Source of the DNA: CAKZNE01 sp963976435
Lineage (GTDB): Bacteria; Bacteroidota; Bacteroidia; Flavobacteriales; Schleiferiaceae
Reading direction: 5' to 3'
Length of the DNA stretch: 64,000 nucleotides
NCBI GenBank assembly: GCA_963976435.1
Contig: CAXBKQ010000008.1
Span: 62,001-126,000 of the forward strand
A program made the position numbers and the translations under genes. This document shows, one piece after another, positions 16,385-25,174 of this stretch. The notes below the pieces were generated by a model, which was given only the letters and a program-made list of their open reading frames with translations, was not told where the DNA came from and did no database searches. Position 1 is the first letter of the stretch. Each line of letters begins with the position of its first letter.

Positions 16385-16693
16385 TTATGAATTGATTGGT
16401 TTAAAAGTTTCTTGAAATTTAGAATAGTGAATTTTGATGCCCGTAAAAACAAGGGCTAGAAAAGGGAAAATTAATGGATTGTGTGAATAAGCAGCGCTAA
16501 AATCCCCTTGCAAAAGATCAATAAAAGCGTGGCTCATACCACAGCCTAGACATTCCATTCCAGTACTAGCTTTTATTGGACAAGGGGCTAGCCAAATATG
16601 TAAGCCTATGGAATTAAAGAATAAGGCTAAAAAATAGCCGACTGCAATTCCATAAACAATCCAATATTTTCTTAAATAGGTGATTAGCTTCAG
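16385..16693 (-). CDS. Short DUF2752 family membrane protein, no canonical start codon
   Basis: The frame on the minus strand is open from 16774 to the stop at 16385 and encodes a clear DUF2752 core: CPIKASTGMECLGCGMSHA, then IDLLQGDFSAAYSHNP, with two hydrophobic segments. That matches the family pattern of CP..TG..C.GCG..R/H.A and GD...A...NP. There is no ATG, GTG or TTG upstream of the core. The coordinates given use a CTG at 16693 that precedes LKLITYLRKYW; an ATC, ATT or GTT start farther upstream is also possible. DUF2752 proteins often sit beside small membrane proteins, as here. Function unknown. Confidence 0.65.
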   Translation of the reverse strand: MKLITYLRKYWIVYGIAVGYFLALFFNSIGLHIWLAPCPIKASTGMECLGCGMSHAFIDLLQGDFSAAYSHNPLIFPFLALVFTGIKIHYSKFQETFKPINS

Positions 16694-16737
16694 GAGGCTT
16701 GTTTTTGGTTTGGGTTTACAATGTAAAAAAACCCTCC

Positions 16738-18639
16738 CTAAATTCCAGTTTTTCGCATAAGGGTAACTGCAGATTTATGTATGATAATTCCATCGCACTC
16801 TAAAATATAGTAATAGGTACCATCAGGAAGCTCATCGCCTCCCATATTTTTACCTTCCCAATTGTTCTCATAGTTCTTAACCTCCCAAACTAATTTACCC
16901 CAGCGATTCATAATACTAATTTCGCAACCCCCGGGATTTAGTCCTTGCAAATCAAACACATCATTTAATCCATCATTATTGGGCGTAAAAAAATTGATAG
17001 CCGCATCAAAGGAGTTTCCACTAATATAAACCTTAATGGAATCTAATTTCTCACATCCATCTGTATTCTTCACCCTTAAATAAAAGGTAATGGTATCTTC
17101 CTCTAGAGGCATTATTGCCGAGGTGTTTTTGGTAAGCCTACTAGCCAATTGCACAGGTTTATCAGCAAACCAATAGTATTCATTCCCACCAAATCCTTGA
17201 AGCAATATCTCCTCGCCTATTCCCGCCTTAAAGTCTGACCCAACTATTCCCGCACCAATACTAAAGTCTTCAATGTTAATGGTTTCAGAATATTCATTAT
17301 AGCAAGTTCCGTAGTCTACTCTTAGTGTTACGATATAATTCCCCGGACTATCCCATTTAATCTTTGGAGGCTCTTTATGATAAAAAGTATCAACACTAGC
17401 ATTGGTACCAAAAACCCATCTAAACTTTACATCATTTGGATAAAAGCCTTTGCTGAAAAATTCAATTTCATGTTTTTCAAAACAAGTATTTCCAAACCAG
17501 TCAAAATCTGGTAAAACTTCCTCGCGAACTGTAATATTTAAAACCATGGTATCATTGCAATCATACACCTTGCCTTTTGCAATATGTGTTAAAGTATAAT
17601 TCCCAGGGCTTGGGAATGTATAAGTTGGATTCGTTCCTAAAGCCGTATCCGCAAGTGTGGTGCTATCTCCAAAATTCCAAAACAAGCTGGTCCCATTTAA
17701 ACTTTCACTTGTAAAATCTACGCTTAGGCCATTGCACAACATGCTTGTGTCTTCGGTTGGTGTAAGCATATCTGCCTCAGCATACAAACAAGAAACTACA
17801 TAATATAGATAATCAATCCTCAGGGTATTAATCAATATACCATCCCTATACTCATCTACACAAATTCCCAAAGCAAAGCTTCCCTGTTGATCTGGCAATC
17901 CCGTAAGAACTCCAGTTTGTGGATCTAGAGATATTGGAATAGATGCAGGCATGGGATTTTGAGCTGTATAGGTCCCTGCAAAAGGAATAAGCACATAAGG
18001 CGGTGGACAGGCTGGAGAAGGGATGGATGCGGTAGTTGTGCAACCAAAATTTCCTGCAGTTCCTCCACCTCCGGCGTATAAATCGCATAAATTATATACT
18101 AATGAATCGCCATCAGAATCTTCAATATCAAACTTATAATTTAAGGGTTCTCCAATACAAAGAATATTTGTAAGGGTAGAAGCCACATGAGCAGAACTGT
18201 TGCCAATAGTATCCATTCTAGGGATTTGAACAGTTGCTGTTAAACCATAATTCCCTGATCCACTGATGTTTTGAATTGCAGAACCCCGACAACACCTTTG
18301 CCAACTAGCGGTATAACCACCTGGGATTGGTGGTAAATGCACTATTGCAGAATATACTACTGATTGCAAACAAACGGAAGGAGGAGCAACAGCACAAGGA
18401 TGGGTGGTAAGTTCTTTTGGAATAGTATAAGGCGTTCCCCTTTGCATAGGTAAATCCTGAACTAAATTGTTTAAACTATCATAAATGGCCACATTTAAGG
18501 CAATATCAAAAGATAGACTGAAGCAATCGCGATAAACAGTGAGGTTTATCCTATAGGAATTTGAAATTGGGTTTAGGCATTGATAAGCCATATGTGCACC
18601 AACAATGTGGCCAGACCTAGCCGCAAATGTCGTTGCCAT
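16738..18639 (-). CDS. T9SS-exported protein with PKD and gliding-motility C-terminal domain (copy 1)
   Basis: This large secreted protein ends in a type B T9SS sorting domain (gliding motility-associated C-terminal domain): FTPNNDGLNDVF, then NRWGKLVWE and LPDGTYYYILEC. The middle has a PKD-like domain (LFWNFGDSTT, about residues 320-350). The N-terminal half contains PPIPGGYT, WQRCCR and IPSPACPPPY, shared with the next gene. The first ATG (18639) gives MATTFAARSGH, too short for a signal peptide. The open frame extends upstream to 18687 and would add a good Sec signal (KLKKHKIALFLIF) starting at an ATC at 18681. The true start is therefore probably non-canonical. Confidence 0.85.
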   Translation of the reverse strand: MATTFAARSGHIVGAHMAYQCLNPISNSYRINLTVYRDCFSLSFDIALNVAIYDSLNNLVQDLPMQRGTPYTIPKELTTHPCAVAPPSVCLQSVVYSAIVHLPPIPGGYTASWQRCCRGSAIQNISGSGNYGLTATVQIPRMDTIGNSSAHVASTLTNILCIGEPLNYKFDIEDSDGDSLVYNLCDLYAGGGGTAGNFGCTTTASIPSPACPPPYVLIPFAGTYTAQNPMPASIPISLDPQTGVLTGLPDQQGSFALGICVDEYRDGILINTLRIDYLYYVVSCLYAEADMLTPTEDTSMLCNGLSVDFTSESLNGTSLFWNFGDSTTLADTALGTNPTYTFPSPGNYTLTHIAKGKVYDCNDTMVLNITVREEVLPDFDWFGNTCFEKHEIEFFSKGFYPNDVKFRWVFGTNASVDTFYHKEPPKIKWDSPGNYIVTLRVDYGTCYNEYSETINIEDFSIGAGIVGSDFKAGIGEEILLQGFGGNEYYWFADKPVQLASRLTKNTSAIMPLEEDTITFYLRVKNTDGCEKLDSIKVYISGNSFDAAINFFTPNNDGLNDVFDLQGLNPGGCEISIMNRWGKLVWEVKNYENNWEGKNMGGDELPDGTYYYILECDGIIIHKSAVTLMRKTGI

Positions 18640-18735
18640 AAATATTAGAAATAGGGCAATTTTATGTTTTTTGAGTTTGATAGAGTTTCAATTTATTTGT
18701 TTCCCTGAATTGAAAACGAATTAGGCCGCTAATTT

Positions 18736-20748
18736 TTAATCTGGATTTCTCACGATAGTAATAGCCGATTTAAACACAATTTGTTTGTCACATCGAAGGA
18801 GATAATAATAAGTGCCATCGGGTAGATCATTTCCAGAATTATCCTTTCCAGCCCAATCGTTATTATATGCATTATTGGAATATACTTCCGTCCCCCACCT
18901 ATTCATTATCATAATATAACATTCTCCATCTGGGTTTAATTCTGCCAAATCCAATACTTCATTCCTATCATTTCCGTCAGGAGAAATAAAATTAATAGGA
19001 CTTATCACCTGTCTATCAATTACAATAACATTCATAGAATCAATCCCTTGACATCCAAATTTATCAGTTACACGGACATAAAATTTCAGGGTATCAGTAA
19101 ATAGAGGTTTTATGGTTGTAGTTTGGGAAACCCTACTACTCATTTTAACATATTTCTCAGAATACCAATACCAATCAATTCCGTCGGAGGCGGTAATATC
19201 AAGCTCATCACCAAGATAGATTGTGGTATCCGGGCCGGCATCTACTACAGAAGATAAATTACTAATTAACACCGAGTCCTCCTTAAAATAGGTGCAAACA
19301 CCGGTGCTTATTAGCAACCTTACCTTTTGCCAACCAGGGAATAACCACCTTACTGGTGGTGGAGTTCGCCCATTAAAAACTGGGACATTTGCTGCTCCAA
19401 ATTCCCAGAGAAAATCTGCATCTGCCGGGTAGTTCCCTTCTGGAGTAAATAATACATTTTGATTTTCATAGCAGGTTTCTCCTTGGAAAGAAAAATCTGG
19501 ATCTACAGGCTCTCTAAGATCGAATACTGCTGTACTGGTATCACTACAAACCCCATTATTGGAATAAGAAATTAGTTTCACTTCATATATTCCAGGACCA
19601 GGGTAGGTAAATGTTGGATTTCTAAAAGTTGATGTATCTGTAGTTACACCCGTCACACCAAAATCCCACAATTGTTGGTTGGCATTAACACTTTGAGAGG
19701 TAAAAGCTATGGTAAGTCCATCACATAAAATTTCAGGTTCCTCTATGGGTGTTACAAAATCACTAACAATATTGGGTACGCAAGCCGTAAGCACAAATTG
19801 ATAATCGAGGCGAACGGTGCTTAACAAAACGCCATTTCTATATTCACTGGCACAAATACCAACAACATATCTTCCCAATTGATTGGGAGTTCCTGTTATC
19901 ACCCCCGTATTGGGATCTACAGCAAATGCTGGAGAAGATGGAACAGGACTTTGACTTGTATAAGGTGCTGAAAAGTTAATGGTATTATAGGGAGGTGGAC
20001 AGGCGGGACTTGGAATGGTAGTACCATTATTACAGCCATTAGTACCTTCACTTTTTAGGATATCACATAATTCAATATGAACAGAGTCTCCATCATTTTC
20101 TTGAACATTTAAAGCTAGGTTTAATGGAGTTCCAACACATAATACTACCGGAGCAGGATCCAAAAACTGTGGTGAATTATTGCAGGCCACGTCATTATCT
20201 GGAATGCTAACTGTGTAGGTATTTCCTTCAGATCCAGGATTTAAAATATTCTGGATACTATTATTTCTACAGCACCTTTGCCAAGTGAGGGTATATCCAC
20301 CAGGTATTGGCGGTAAATTATCGGTAATGATATAATCCGCGTATTCTGTACAGGAACTGGGAGGCGCAGTTTCGCAAGGGTTTCCCGTAGCGCTGGCTGA
20401 TAAGGTTACGGTGGGTCCTTTGGCAATATTAATTTCTTTAATGAGTACATTGTTGATATCGTAAACCGCAATATTTACATCTGAATCAAATTGAGCACCA
20501 CCACCTGCACAATCTCTATAAATTCTTAGACGAATCCGATAATCGTTATTTCCTGTGCAGGTGTAGGACAAATCACCACCAACAAGATGTGCAGCATTTA
20601 AATCTATCCCAAACAGGATAAAAACCAAAAAGCCCAAAATAATTTTTGGGGCCTTGAATGAAATACTATAGCGTATAAAACTTAAGAATTGATTCACTAC
20701 AGAAATAGGATTAGAGTTTTGATAAAATTCTTCATACTTGAGCTTCAT
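18736..20748 (-). CDS. T9SS-exported protein with PKD and gliding-motility C-terminal domain (copy 2)
   Basis: The 670-residue protein is a paralogue of the downstream gene, sharing YRDC, PPIPGGYT, WQRCCR, IPSPACPPPY and the final FISPDGND/NRWGTEVYS/LPDGTYYYLL type B T9SS sorting domain. A PKD-like domain (QLWDFGVTG) lies near the centre. I chose ATG 20748. The frame can be opened to 20826, but that adds residues with no signal character. The signal appears unusually long: a charged first part and a hydrophobic stretch KIILGFLVFILFGI at about residues 40-53. Surface or secreted adhesin-like roles are typical for the class, but nothing more specific is visible. Confidence 0.85.
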   Translation of the reverse strand: MKLKYEEFYQNSNPISVVNQFLSFIRYSISFKAPKIILGFLVFILFGIDLNAAHLVGGDLSYTCTGNNDYRIRLRIYRDCAGGGAQFDSDVNIAVYDINNVLIKEINIAKGPTVTLSASATGNPCETAPPSSCTEYADYIITDNLPPIPGGYTLTWQRCCRNNSIQNILNPGSEGNTYTVSIPDNDVACNNSPQFLDPAPVVLCVGTPLNLALNVQENDGDSVHIELCDILKSEGTNGCNNGTTIPSPACPPPYNTINFSAPYTSQSPVPSSPAFAVDPNTGVITGTPNQLGRYVVGICASEYRNGVLLSTVRLDYQFVLTACVPNIVSDFVTPIEEPEILCDGLTIAFTSQSVNANQQLWDFGVTGVTTDTSTFRNPTFTYPGPGIYEVKLISYSNNGVCSDTSTAVFDLREPVDPDFSFQGETCYENQNVLFTPEGNYPADADFLWEFGAANVPVFNGRTPPPVRWLFPGWQKVRLLISTGVCTYFKEDSVLISNLSSVVDAGPDTTIYLGDELDITASDGIDWYWYSEKYVKMSSRVSQTTTIKPLFTDTLKFYVRVTDKFGCQGIDSMNVIVIDRQVISPINFISPDGNDRNEVLDLAELNPDGECYIMIMNRWGTEVYSNNAYNNDWAGKDNSGNDLPDGTYYYLLRCDKQIVFKSAITIVRNPD

Positions 20749-20897
20749 GCTCAAACATCGATCAATATACAAAGAAACGAGTCTTGTGCAATACACAGCT
20801 ATTTCTCGAAAAACTTTTCGTCCCAAATGGATTCCTTAAAAGGATGGCTCTGTTGGAAAAAAAAACATTAGCACTATCCTTTTTCAACTAGCCTTGC

Positions 20898-20905
20898 TAT
20901 TTTTG
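20898..20905 (+). promoter_or_regulatory. -7 box (TATTTTTG) of the DUF2520-kdsC-ubiA-maf unit
   Basis: This is an exact TAnnTTTG match ending 4 nt before the ATG at 20910. It probably drives the following + strand gene run. Confidence 0.6.
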
Positions 20906-20909
20906 GCAA

Positions 20910-21659
20910 ATGGCAAGAGCATTTAGAATTGGAATTGTTGGGGATGGAAATGCAGGAAATTATTTTGCAAATCAATTTGTAAAAGAAGGATTGGAAGTTT
21001 CACATTTTTCTCGAAATCCAAAATCTGCTAGGCTGGCTGTTGAGGAATATTCCGAAGAACTAAATCTCGATTTTCTGTTTTTAGCGATTCCCGATGGGGA
21101 AATATCCGGTTTTAGCAAAACCATAAGCTCTGGAAGAACGGTAATTATCCATTTATCTGGAACTACTGAACTTTCTGCTATTGATGAAAAGCATAAAAAC
21201 AAGGCCGTATTTTGGCCACTGATGAGTTTGTCTCCTCACAGTATTTCCGAACTGAAAGACATCCCCTTCTGCCTAGAGGCGAATACCGAAAATGCCCGAA
21301 ATCTTCTTCAAAATTTTTGTGATCAACTTAATTTACAATTCTATTGGAGGGGATATGAACAACGACTAAAAATGCATTTGGCAGCGGTTATTAGTCAGAA
21401 TTTTTCAAATCACCTTTTTCATATAAGTCACAATATATTGAAAGAGGAAGATTTAGATATGGAGCTTTTTAAACCCATACTTTTAGAAACCATAAATCGT
21501 TTAGGGAAGGAAGATCCCAAGATTTATCAAACTGGTCCGGCAAAAAGAAAGGATCATAAAACAATAGAAAGACATCTAGATTTATTAAAAGGATCCGAAA
21601 AAGAAATTTACAGTATTATCAGTCAAAGTATTCAAGAAGAGAATGAAGGAAAATTATAA
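20910..21659 (+). CDS. Rossmann-fold protein with DUF2520 domain
   Basis: The 249-residue protein starts with a dinucleotide-binding segment IGIVGDGNAGNYFA (Gly-x-Gly-x-x-Gly, about 8-21), then an N-terminal Rossmann domain related to NADP-dependent dehydrogenases and a C-terminal helical DUF2520 domain (about 125-245) with the conserved stretch HLAAVISQNFSNHLF. A reductase or dehydrogenase role is inferred from the fold only. It is the first gene of a run with kdsC-like, ubiA-like and maf, an arrangement I recall as conserved in Bacteroidota. It overlaps the next ORF by 17 nt. Confidence 0.8.
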   Translation: MARAFRIGIVGDGNAGNYFANQFVKEGLEVSHFSRNPKSARLAVEEYSEELNLDFLFLAIPDGEISGFSKTISSGRTVIIHLSGTTELSAIDEKHKNKAVFWPLMSLSPHSISELKDIPFCLEANTENARNLLQNFCDQLNLQFYWRGYEQRLKMHLAAVISQNFSNHLFHISHNILKEEDLDMELFKPILLETINRLGKEDPKIYQTGPAKRKDHKTIERHLDLLKGSEKEIYSIISQSIQEENEGKL

Positions 21660-22173
21660 AGTTTTAATGAACAAGGTTAAGGCCTTTGTATTTGATGTTG
21701 ATGGGGTTTTAACCAATGGGAATTTGAATATTACTTTGGAAGGACAACCCATACGAAATATGAATAGCAAGGATGGATATGCCCTGCAGTTAGCCATAAA
21801 AAAAGGATATAAAGTTGGAATAATTACCGGTGGAAAAGCTGAAGGAGTAAAAGAGGCCTTAGCCACTGTTGGAGTAAAGGATATTTATACTAGCTCTCAT
21901 TTTAAACTAGATTCTTGGAATGACTTCTTAGCGATTTATGAGGAAGATTTAAAAGCCGAAAATGTACTTTATATGGGTGATGATATTCCCGATTACCTGG
22001 TTATGGAAAGAGCTGGAATTGCATGCTGCCCATCAAATGCGGCTACAGAAATAAAAAATATATCACATTATGTTTCTCCTATTCATGGAGGAAATGGTTG
22101 TGTAAGGGATGTAATTGAACAAACATTAAAGGTTCAGGAAAACTGGATGCTTGAAGAAGATTTCACCTGGTAA
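21643..22173 (+). CDS. kdsC: KdsC-type HAD phosphatase (KDO-8-phosphate phosphatase family)
   Basis: This is a small HAD-superfamily hydrolase without a cap domain, 176 residues, the size of KdsC, which dephosphorylates KDO-8-phosphate in lipopolysaccharide synthesis. The catalytic motif I is FDVDGVLT (Asp18 and Asp20), motif II is ITGG, and the metal-binding motif is MGDDIPD. The KdsC-like subgroup also includes sialic-acid-9-phosphate phosphatases and others, so the exact substrate is inferred. ATG 21667 is an alternative start that would remove the overlap with the preceding gene. Confidence 0.85.
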   Translation: MKENYKVLMNKVKAFVFDVDGVLTNGNLNITLEGQPIRNMNSKDGYALQLAIKKGYKVGIITGGKAEGVKEALATVGVKDIYTSSHFKLDSWNDFLAIYEEDLKAENVLYMGDDIPDYLVMERAGIACCPSNAATEIKNISHYVSPIHGGNGCVRDVIEQTLKVQENWMLEEDFTW

Positions 22174-22174
22174 T

Positions 22175-23122
22175 ATGTCTCTACTAAAACTCATCCGCTG
22201 GCCCAATTTGTTGATGATAGTATTCTTGCAATACCTCATCAAGTATTCAATAATTGACGCTCTGAATATTCCACATGTACTGGATAGTTTACATTATTTC
22301 TATGGGGTTTTATGCAGTATAAGTTTAGCAGCTGGAGGCTATATAATAAATGACCTCCACGATATAGAAACAGATAAAATCAATAAACCAAAGCGAAGGG
22401 TAATAGGAGTTAATATTAGTAAAGCATCAGCCAAACAGCTCTATATCGGATTCAATTTAATTGCATTGATTAGCGGATATTTAATATCTAAGGCCTCAGG
22501 CATGCCCAAACTTTGGATGTTGCCTCTTGTTGCTACAGGTGTTTTATACTTCTATGCCATTAACCTTAAAAAAATAGCTGTAGTAGGAAATTTGGTGGTT
22601 TCATTTCTTACCGCCCTACCCGTAATCCTAGTAGCCTTTTTTGATCTATTGCCAGCAATAGATGGAAGCAATAATGAAATGATAAAAGCCGGAGTATACA
22701 TTATTGGCGCTTATTCCCTTTTTGCATTTTGGACAAATTTTATTAGAGAAATTGTAAAAGATGCAGAAGACTATGAAGGGGATAAAAAACAAGGCTATTC
22801 TACACTTGCCGTAATTTTAGGCCAGGAACAAATTCGCTATGTAATAATATTTCTAAGCATTGTGTTAATCTCTTTTACTGGATTTTATAATTATTATCTG
22901 TTTGACAATTGGATGGAAGACCATGTAAAAAAGGCTGATCTTGTTTCTGCCATTTATGTTCTTCTAAGTATCAATATCCCCATTCTACTTTTCATGTATT
23001 CAATTGTAAAAGCCAAGTTTTCTGCTCAATTTAAAATCAGCAGCCAGCTTATTAAATTTATCATGCTTACAGGGATTTTATCAATGCTGATATTTACAAA
23101 AGCCCTTATTTACTTTCAATAA
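22175..23122 (+). CDS. UbiA family prenyltransferase
   Basis: This is a membrane-bound aromatic or glycerol-phosphate prenyltransferase. I used ATG 22175, which follows the kdsC stop by 1 nt, in place of the earlier in-frame start at 22151. The 315-residue protein has eight or nine helices and the two Asp-rich motifs of the family: NDLHDIETD (about 59-67) and the DAEDYEGD segment after the fourth helix. The context (maf, kdsC) and length resemble a geranylgeranylglycerol-phosphate transferase-like group found in Bacteroidota, but the acceptor cannot be inferred with confidence. Confidence 0.82.
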   Translation: MSLLKLIRWPNLLMIVFLQYLIKYSIIDALNIPHVLDSLHYFYGVLCSISLAAGGYIINDLHDIETDKINKPKRRVIGVNISKASAKQLYIGFNLIALISGYLISKASGMPKLWMLPLVATGVLYFYAINLKKIAVVGNLVVSFLTALPVILVAFFDLLPAIDGSNNEMIKAGVYIIGAYSLFAFWTNFIREIVKDAEDYEGDKKQGYSTLAVILGQEQIRYVIIFLSIVLISFTGFYNYYLFDNWMEDHVKKADLVSAIYVLLSINIPILLFMYSIVKAKFSAQFKISSQLIKFIMLTGILSMLIFTKALIYFQ

Positions 23123-23700
23123 TGAATTTTCTCCCTCAAGGTAAAAAGTTAATCTTAGGTTCTAAATCCCCAAGAAGGCAGCAACTACTTAGGGAACTTG
23201 GGATAGAATTTGAAGTGAGGACCAAAGAAGTAAAAGAAGACTACCCTATTAGCCTAAGGAACTGGGAAATTGCAGAGTATTTAGCAGAGAAAAAATCCAA
23301 TGCATTTCTCGAAGATCTAATGCCAGGAGAAATTGTGTTAACATCGGATACTGTAGTTTGGTGTGCTGGAGAATCTTTAGAAAAAGCGACGAATGCTGAG
23401 GATGCCAAAAAAATGCTGAGCAAAATTTCAGGAAAAACACATGAGGTAATTACAGGTGTTTGCCTTCAATCCCATGATAAAAAAATCCTTTTCCACGACA
23501 CCGTAAAGGTTCATTTTATGGAAATGAGCCCAGAAATCATTGACCATTATATTGAAAAATTTAAACCTTTCGACAAGGCTGGGGCCTATGGAATTCAAGA
23601 ATGGCTAGGAATGGTAGCGATAAGTGGAATTGAAGGATCGTTTTTCACCGTTATGGGATTACCTACCCATAGAATTTTGGAAAAAATACCCTTATTTTAG
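23122..23700 (+). CDS. maf: Maf-like nucleoside triphosphate pyrophosphatase
   Basis: Maf proteins are house-cleaning pyrophosphatases acting on dTTP, UTP and modified nucleotides. The 192-residue protein carries GSKSPRRQQLL at about 12-22, SDTVVWCAGESLEKA at about 70-84, and a C-terminal AYGIQEWLG. This is the expected set for the YhdE-like subgroup. The start codon abuts the end of the prenyltransferase gene (1 nt overlap). A short hairpin lies just after the stop. Confidence 0.88.
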   Translation: MNFLPQGKKLILGSKSPRRQQLLRELGIEFEVRTKEVKEDYPISLRNWEIAEYLAEKKSNAFLEDLMPGEIVLTSDTVVWCAGESLEKATNAEDAKKMLSKISGKTHEVITGVCLQSHDKKILFHDTVKVHFMEMSPEIIDHYIEKFKPFDKAGAYGIQEWLGMVAISGIEGSFFTVMGLPTHRILEKIPLF

Positions 23701-23719
23701 AGCTCCAAGAAAAGGAGCT
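23701..23719 (+). terminator. Hairpin between maf and nhaC
   Basis: The 6-bp inverted repeat AGCTCC/GGAGCT with a 7-nt loop sits just after the maf stop. There is no T-run after it, so it may be an attenuating or mRNA-processing hairpin and not a true terminator. nhaC starts 12 nt later. Confidence 0.3.
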
Positions 23720-23730
23720 AAAATAATTCT

Positions 23731-25173
23731 ATGCAAAAATCCAAATTGGGCTTGGCCCTCATTCCTGTTATTTTCCTTATTGCCGCACTTTTTGTAAATG
23801 TAAAATTCGTGTTTAAAGATTCTGCCCTCGATGGGTCGAACCAATTGATATTAATTTTTGCAGGAGCCTTAACCGCATTAATTGGATTAAGAAATGGAAC
23901 CCAATGGAAACAGGTGATGCAGGGAATAGAAAAGAGCATTGGAAGTACCACTGGAGCCATTTTAATTTTACTAATGATAGGTGCCCTTGCTGGTTCTTGG
24001 ATGCTTAGTGGAATTGTTCCAGCCATGATTTATTATGGACTTCAATTTTTAAGTCCAGCAATTTTCCTTCCCTCATCTGCAATTATTTGTGCATTTATTA
24101 GTCTTGCAACAGGAAGCAGTTGGAGCACCACCGCCACCGTTGGCTTGGCATTAGTTGGAATTGGAACGGCCTTGGGGATATCGGAGGCTATGGTGGCCGG
24201 AGCTGTAATTTCAGGTGCCTATTTTGGTGATAAAATCTCCCCGCTTTCAGATACCACCAATCTCGCTCCAGCAATGGCTGGCACAGATTTGTTTACCCAT
24301 ATTAAATATATGCTTTACACCACGGTGCCCTCTTTTGTTTTGGCATTGATCATCTTTACCTTTATGAGTTTTGGTATGAAAGAAAGTGGTGACACTTCTG
24401 ATATACAAATTATTCTCAATGAATTGGATTCCCTATTTTATATCAGCCCTTGGTTATTTTTTGTTCCAGCATTAGTGATTTTCCTAATCATAAAAAAGGT
24501 TCCTGCACTTCCCTCACTTTTAATTGGAACTTTAGCAGGGATGCTTTTTGCTGGTATTTTTCAGACCGAGCAAATTCAAAACTTAAGTGGTTCCAAAAAC
24601 CCAGGATTTGTAGAATATTATAAGGTATTATTCAATTCCCTTACTGTGGATGTACAAATCCAGGCCGAAAATTTTACTTTACAAGAGCTCCTTAGCACAG
24701 GAGGAATGAGTGGAATGCTAAACACCATTTGGCTTATTCTATCGGCCATGGTTTTTGGAGGTGCTATGGAGGCCTGTGGATTTCTTGAGGCCATTAGCAA
24801 ATCACTACTATCTTTAGCCAAAGGGACAGCATCGCTAATTGCTACAACCGTGGGCACATGTTTATTTGTGAATATCACAGCATCAGACCAATACCTTTCT
24901 ATTGTAATTCCTGGTAAAATGTATAAAGATGCCTACCGCAAAAAGGGTTTGGCTCCAGAAAATTTGAGTAGAACCTTGGAAGACAGCGGTACTGTTACAT
25001 CTGTTCTCATTCCATGGAATACTTGTGGAGCATACCAATTTGGAGCTTTAAAATTAGATTCATTTGCCTTTATCCCTTATGCTTTTTTCAATATTATCAG
25101 TCCAATAATGACCTTAATATTCGCTATTTTTAATATTAAAATCAGACAATTGAAAGAAAAAATAGCGACTTAG
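23731..25173 (+). CDS. nhaC: Na+/H+ antiporter NhaC family
   Basis: The 480-residue polytopic protein has about eleven hydrophobic segments. Characteristic NhaC features include SSWSTTATVGLA (about 130-142) and GDKISPLSDTTNLAP (about 170-184), with conserved Asp and Ser. It is likely a Na+/H+ or malate-2H+/Na+-lactate-type antiporter in the inner membrane; which ions are moved cannot be determined. The next gene (ctlX-like) begins 1 nt after its stop. Confidence 0.85.
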   Translation: MQKSKLGLALIPVIFLIAALFVNVKFVFKDSALDGSNQLILIFAGALTALIGLRNGTQWKQVMQGIEKSIGSTTGAILILLMIGALAGSWMLSGIVPAMIYYGLQFLSPAIFLPSSAIICAFISLATGSSWSTTATVGLALVGIGTALGISEAMVAGAVISGAYFGDKISPLSDTTNLAPAMAGTDLFTHIKYMLYTTVPSFVLALIIFTFMSFGMKESGDTSDIQIILNELDSLFYISPWLFFVPALVIFLIIKKVPALPSLLIGTLAGMLFAGIFQTEQIQNLSGSKNPGFVEYYKVLFNSLTVDVQIQAENFTLQELLSTGGMSGMLNTIWLILSAMVFGGAMEACGFLEAISKSLLSLAKGTASLIATTVGTCLFVNITASDQYLSIVIPGKMYKDAYRKKGLAPENLSRTLEDSGTVTSVLIPWNTCGAYQFGALKLDSFAFIPYAFFNIISPIMTLIFAIFNIKIRQLKEKIAT

Positions 25174-25174
25174 A

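Noticed and set aside
20749..20826. N-terminal extension of the second T9SS protein
   Set aside because: The extra residues have no signal features and a good ATG is present at 20748.
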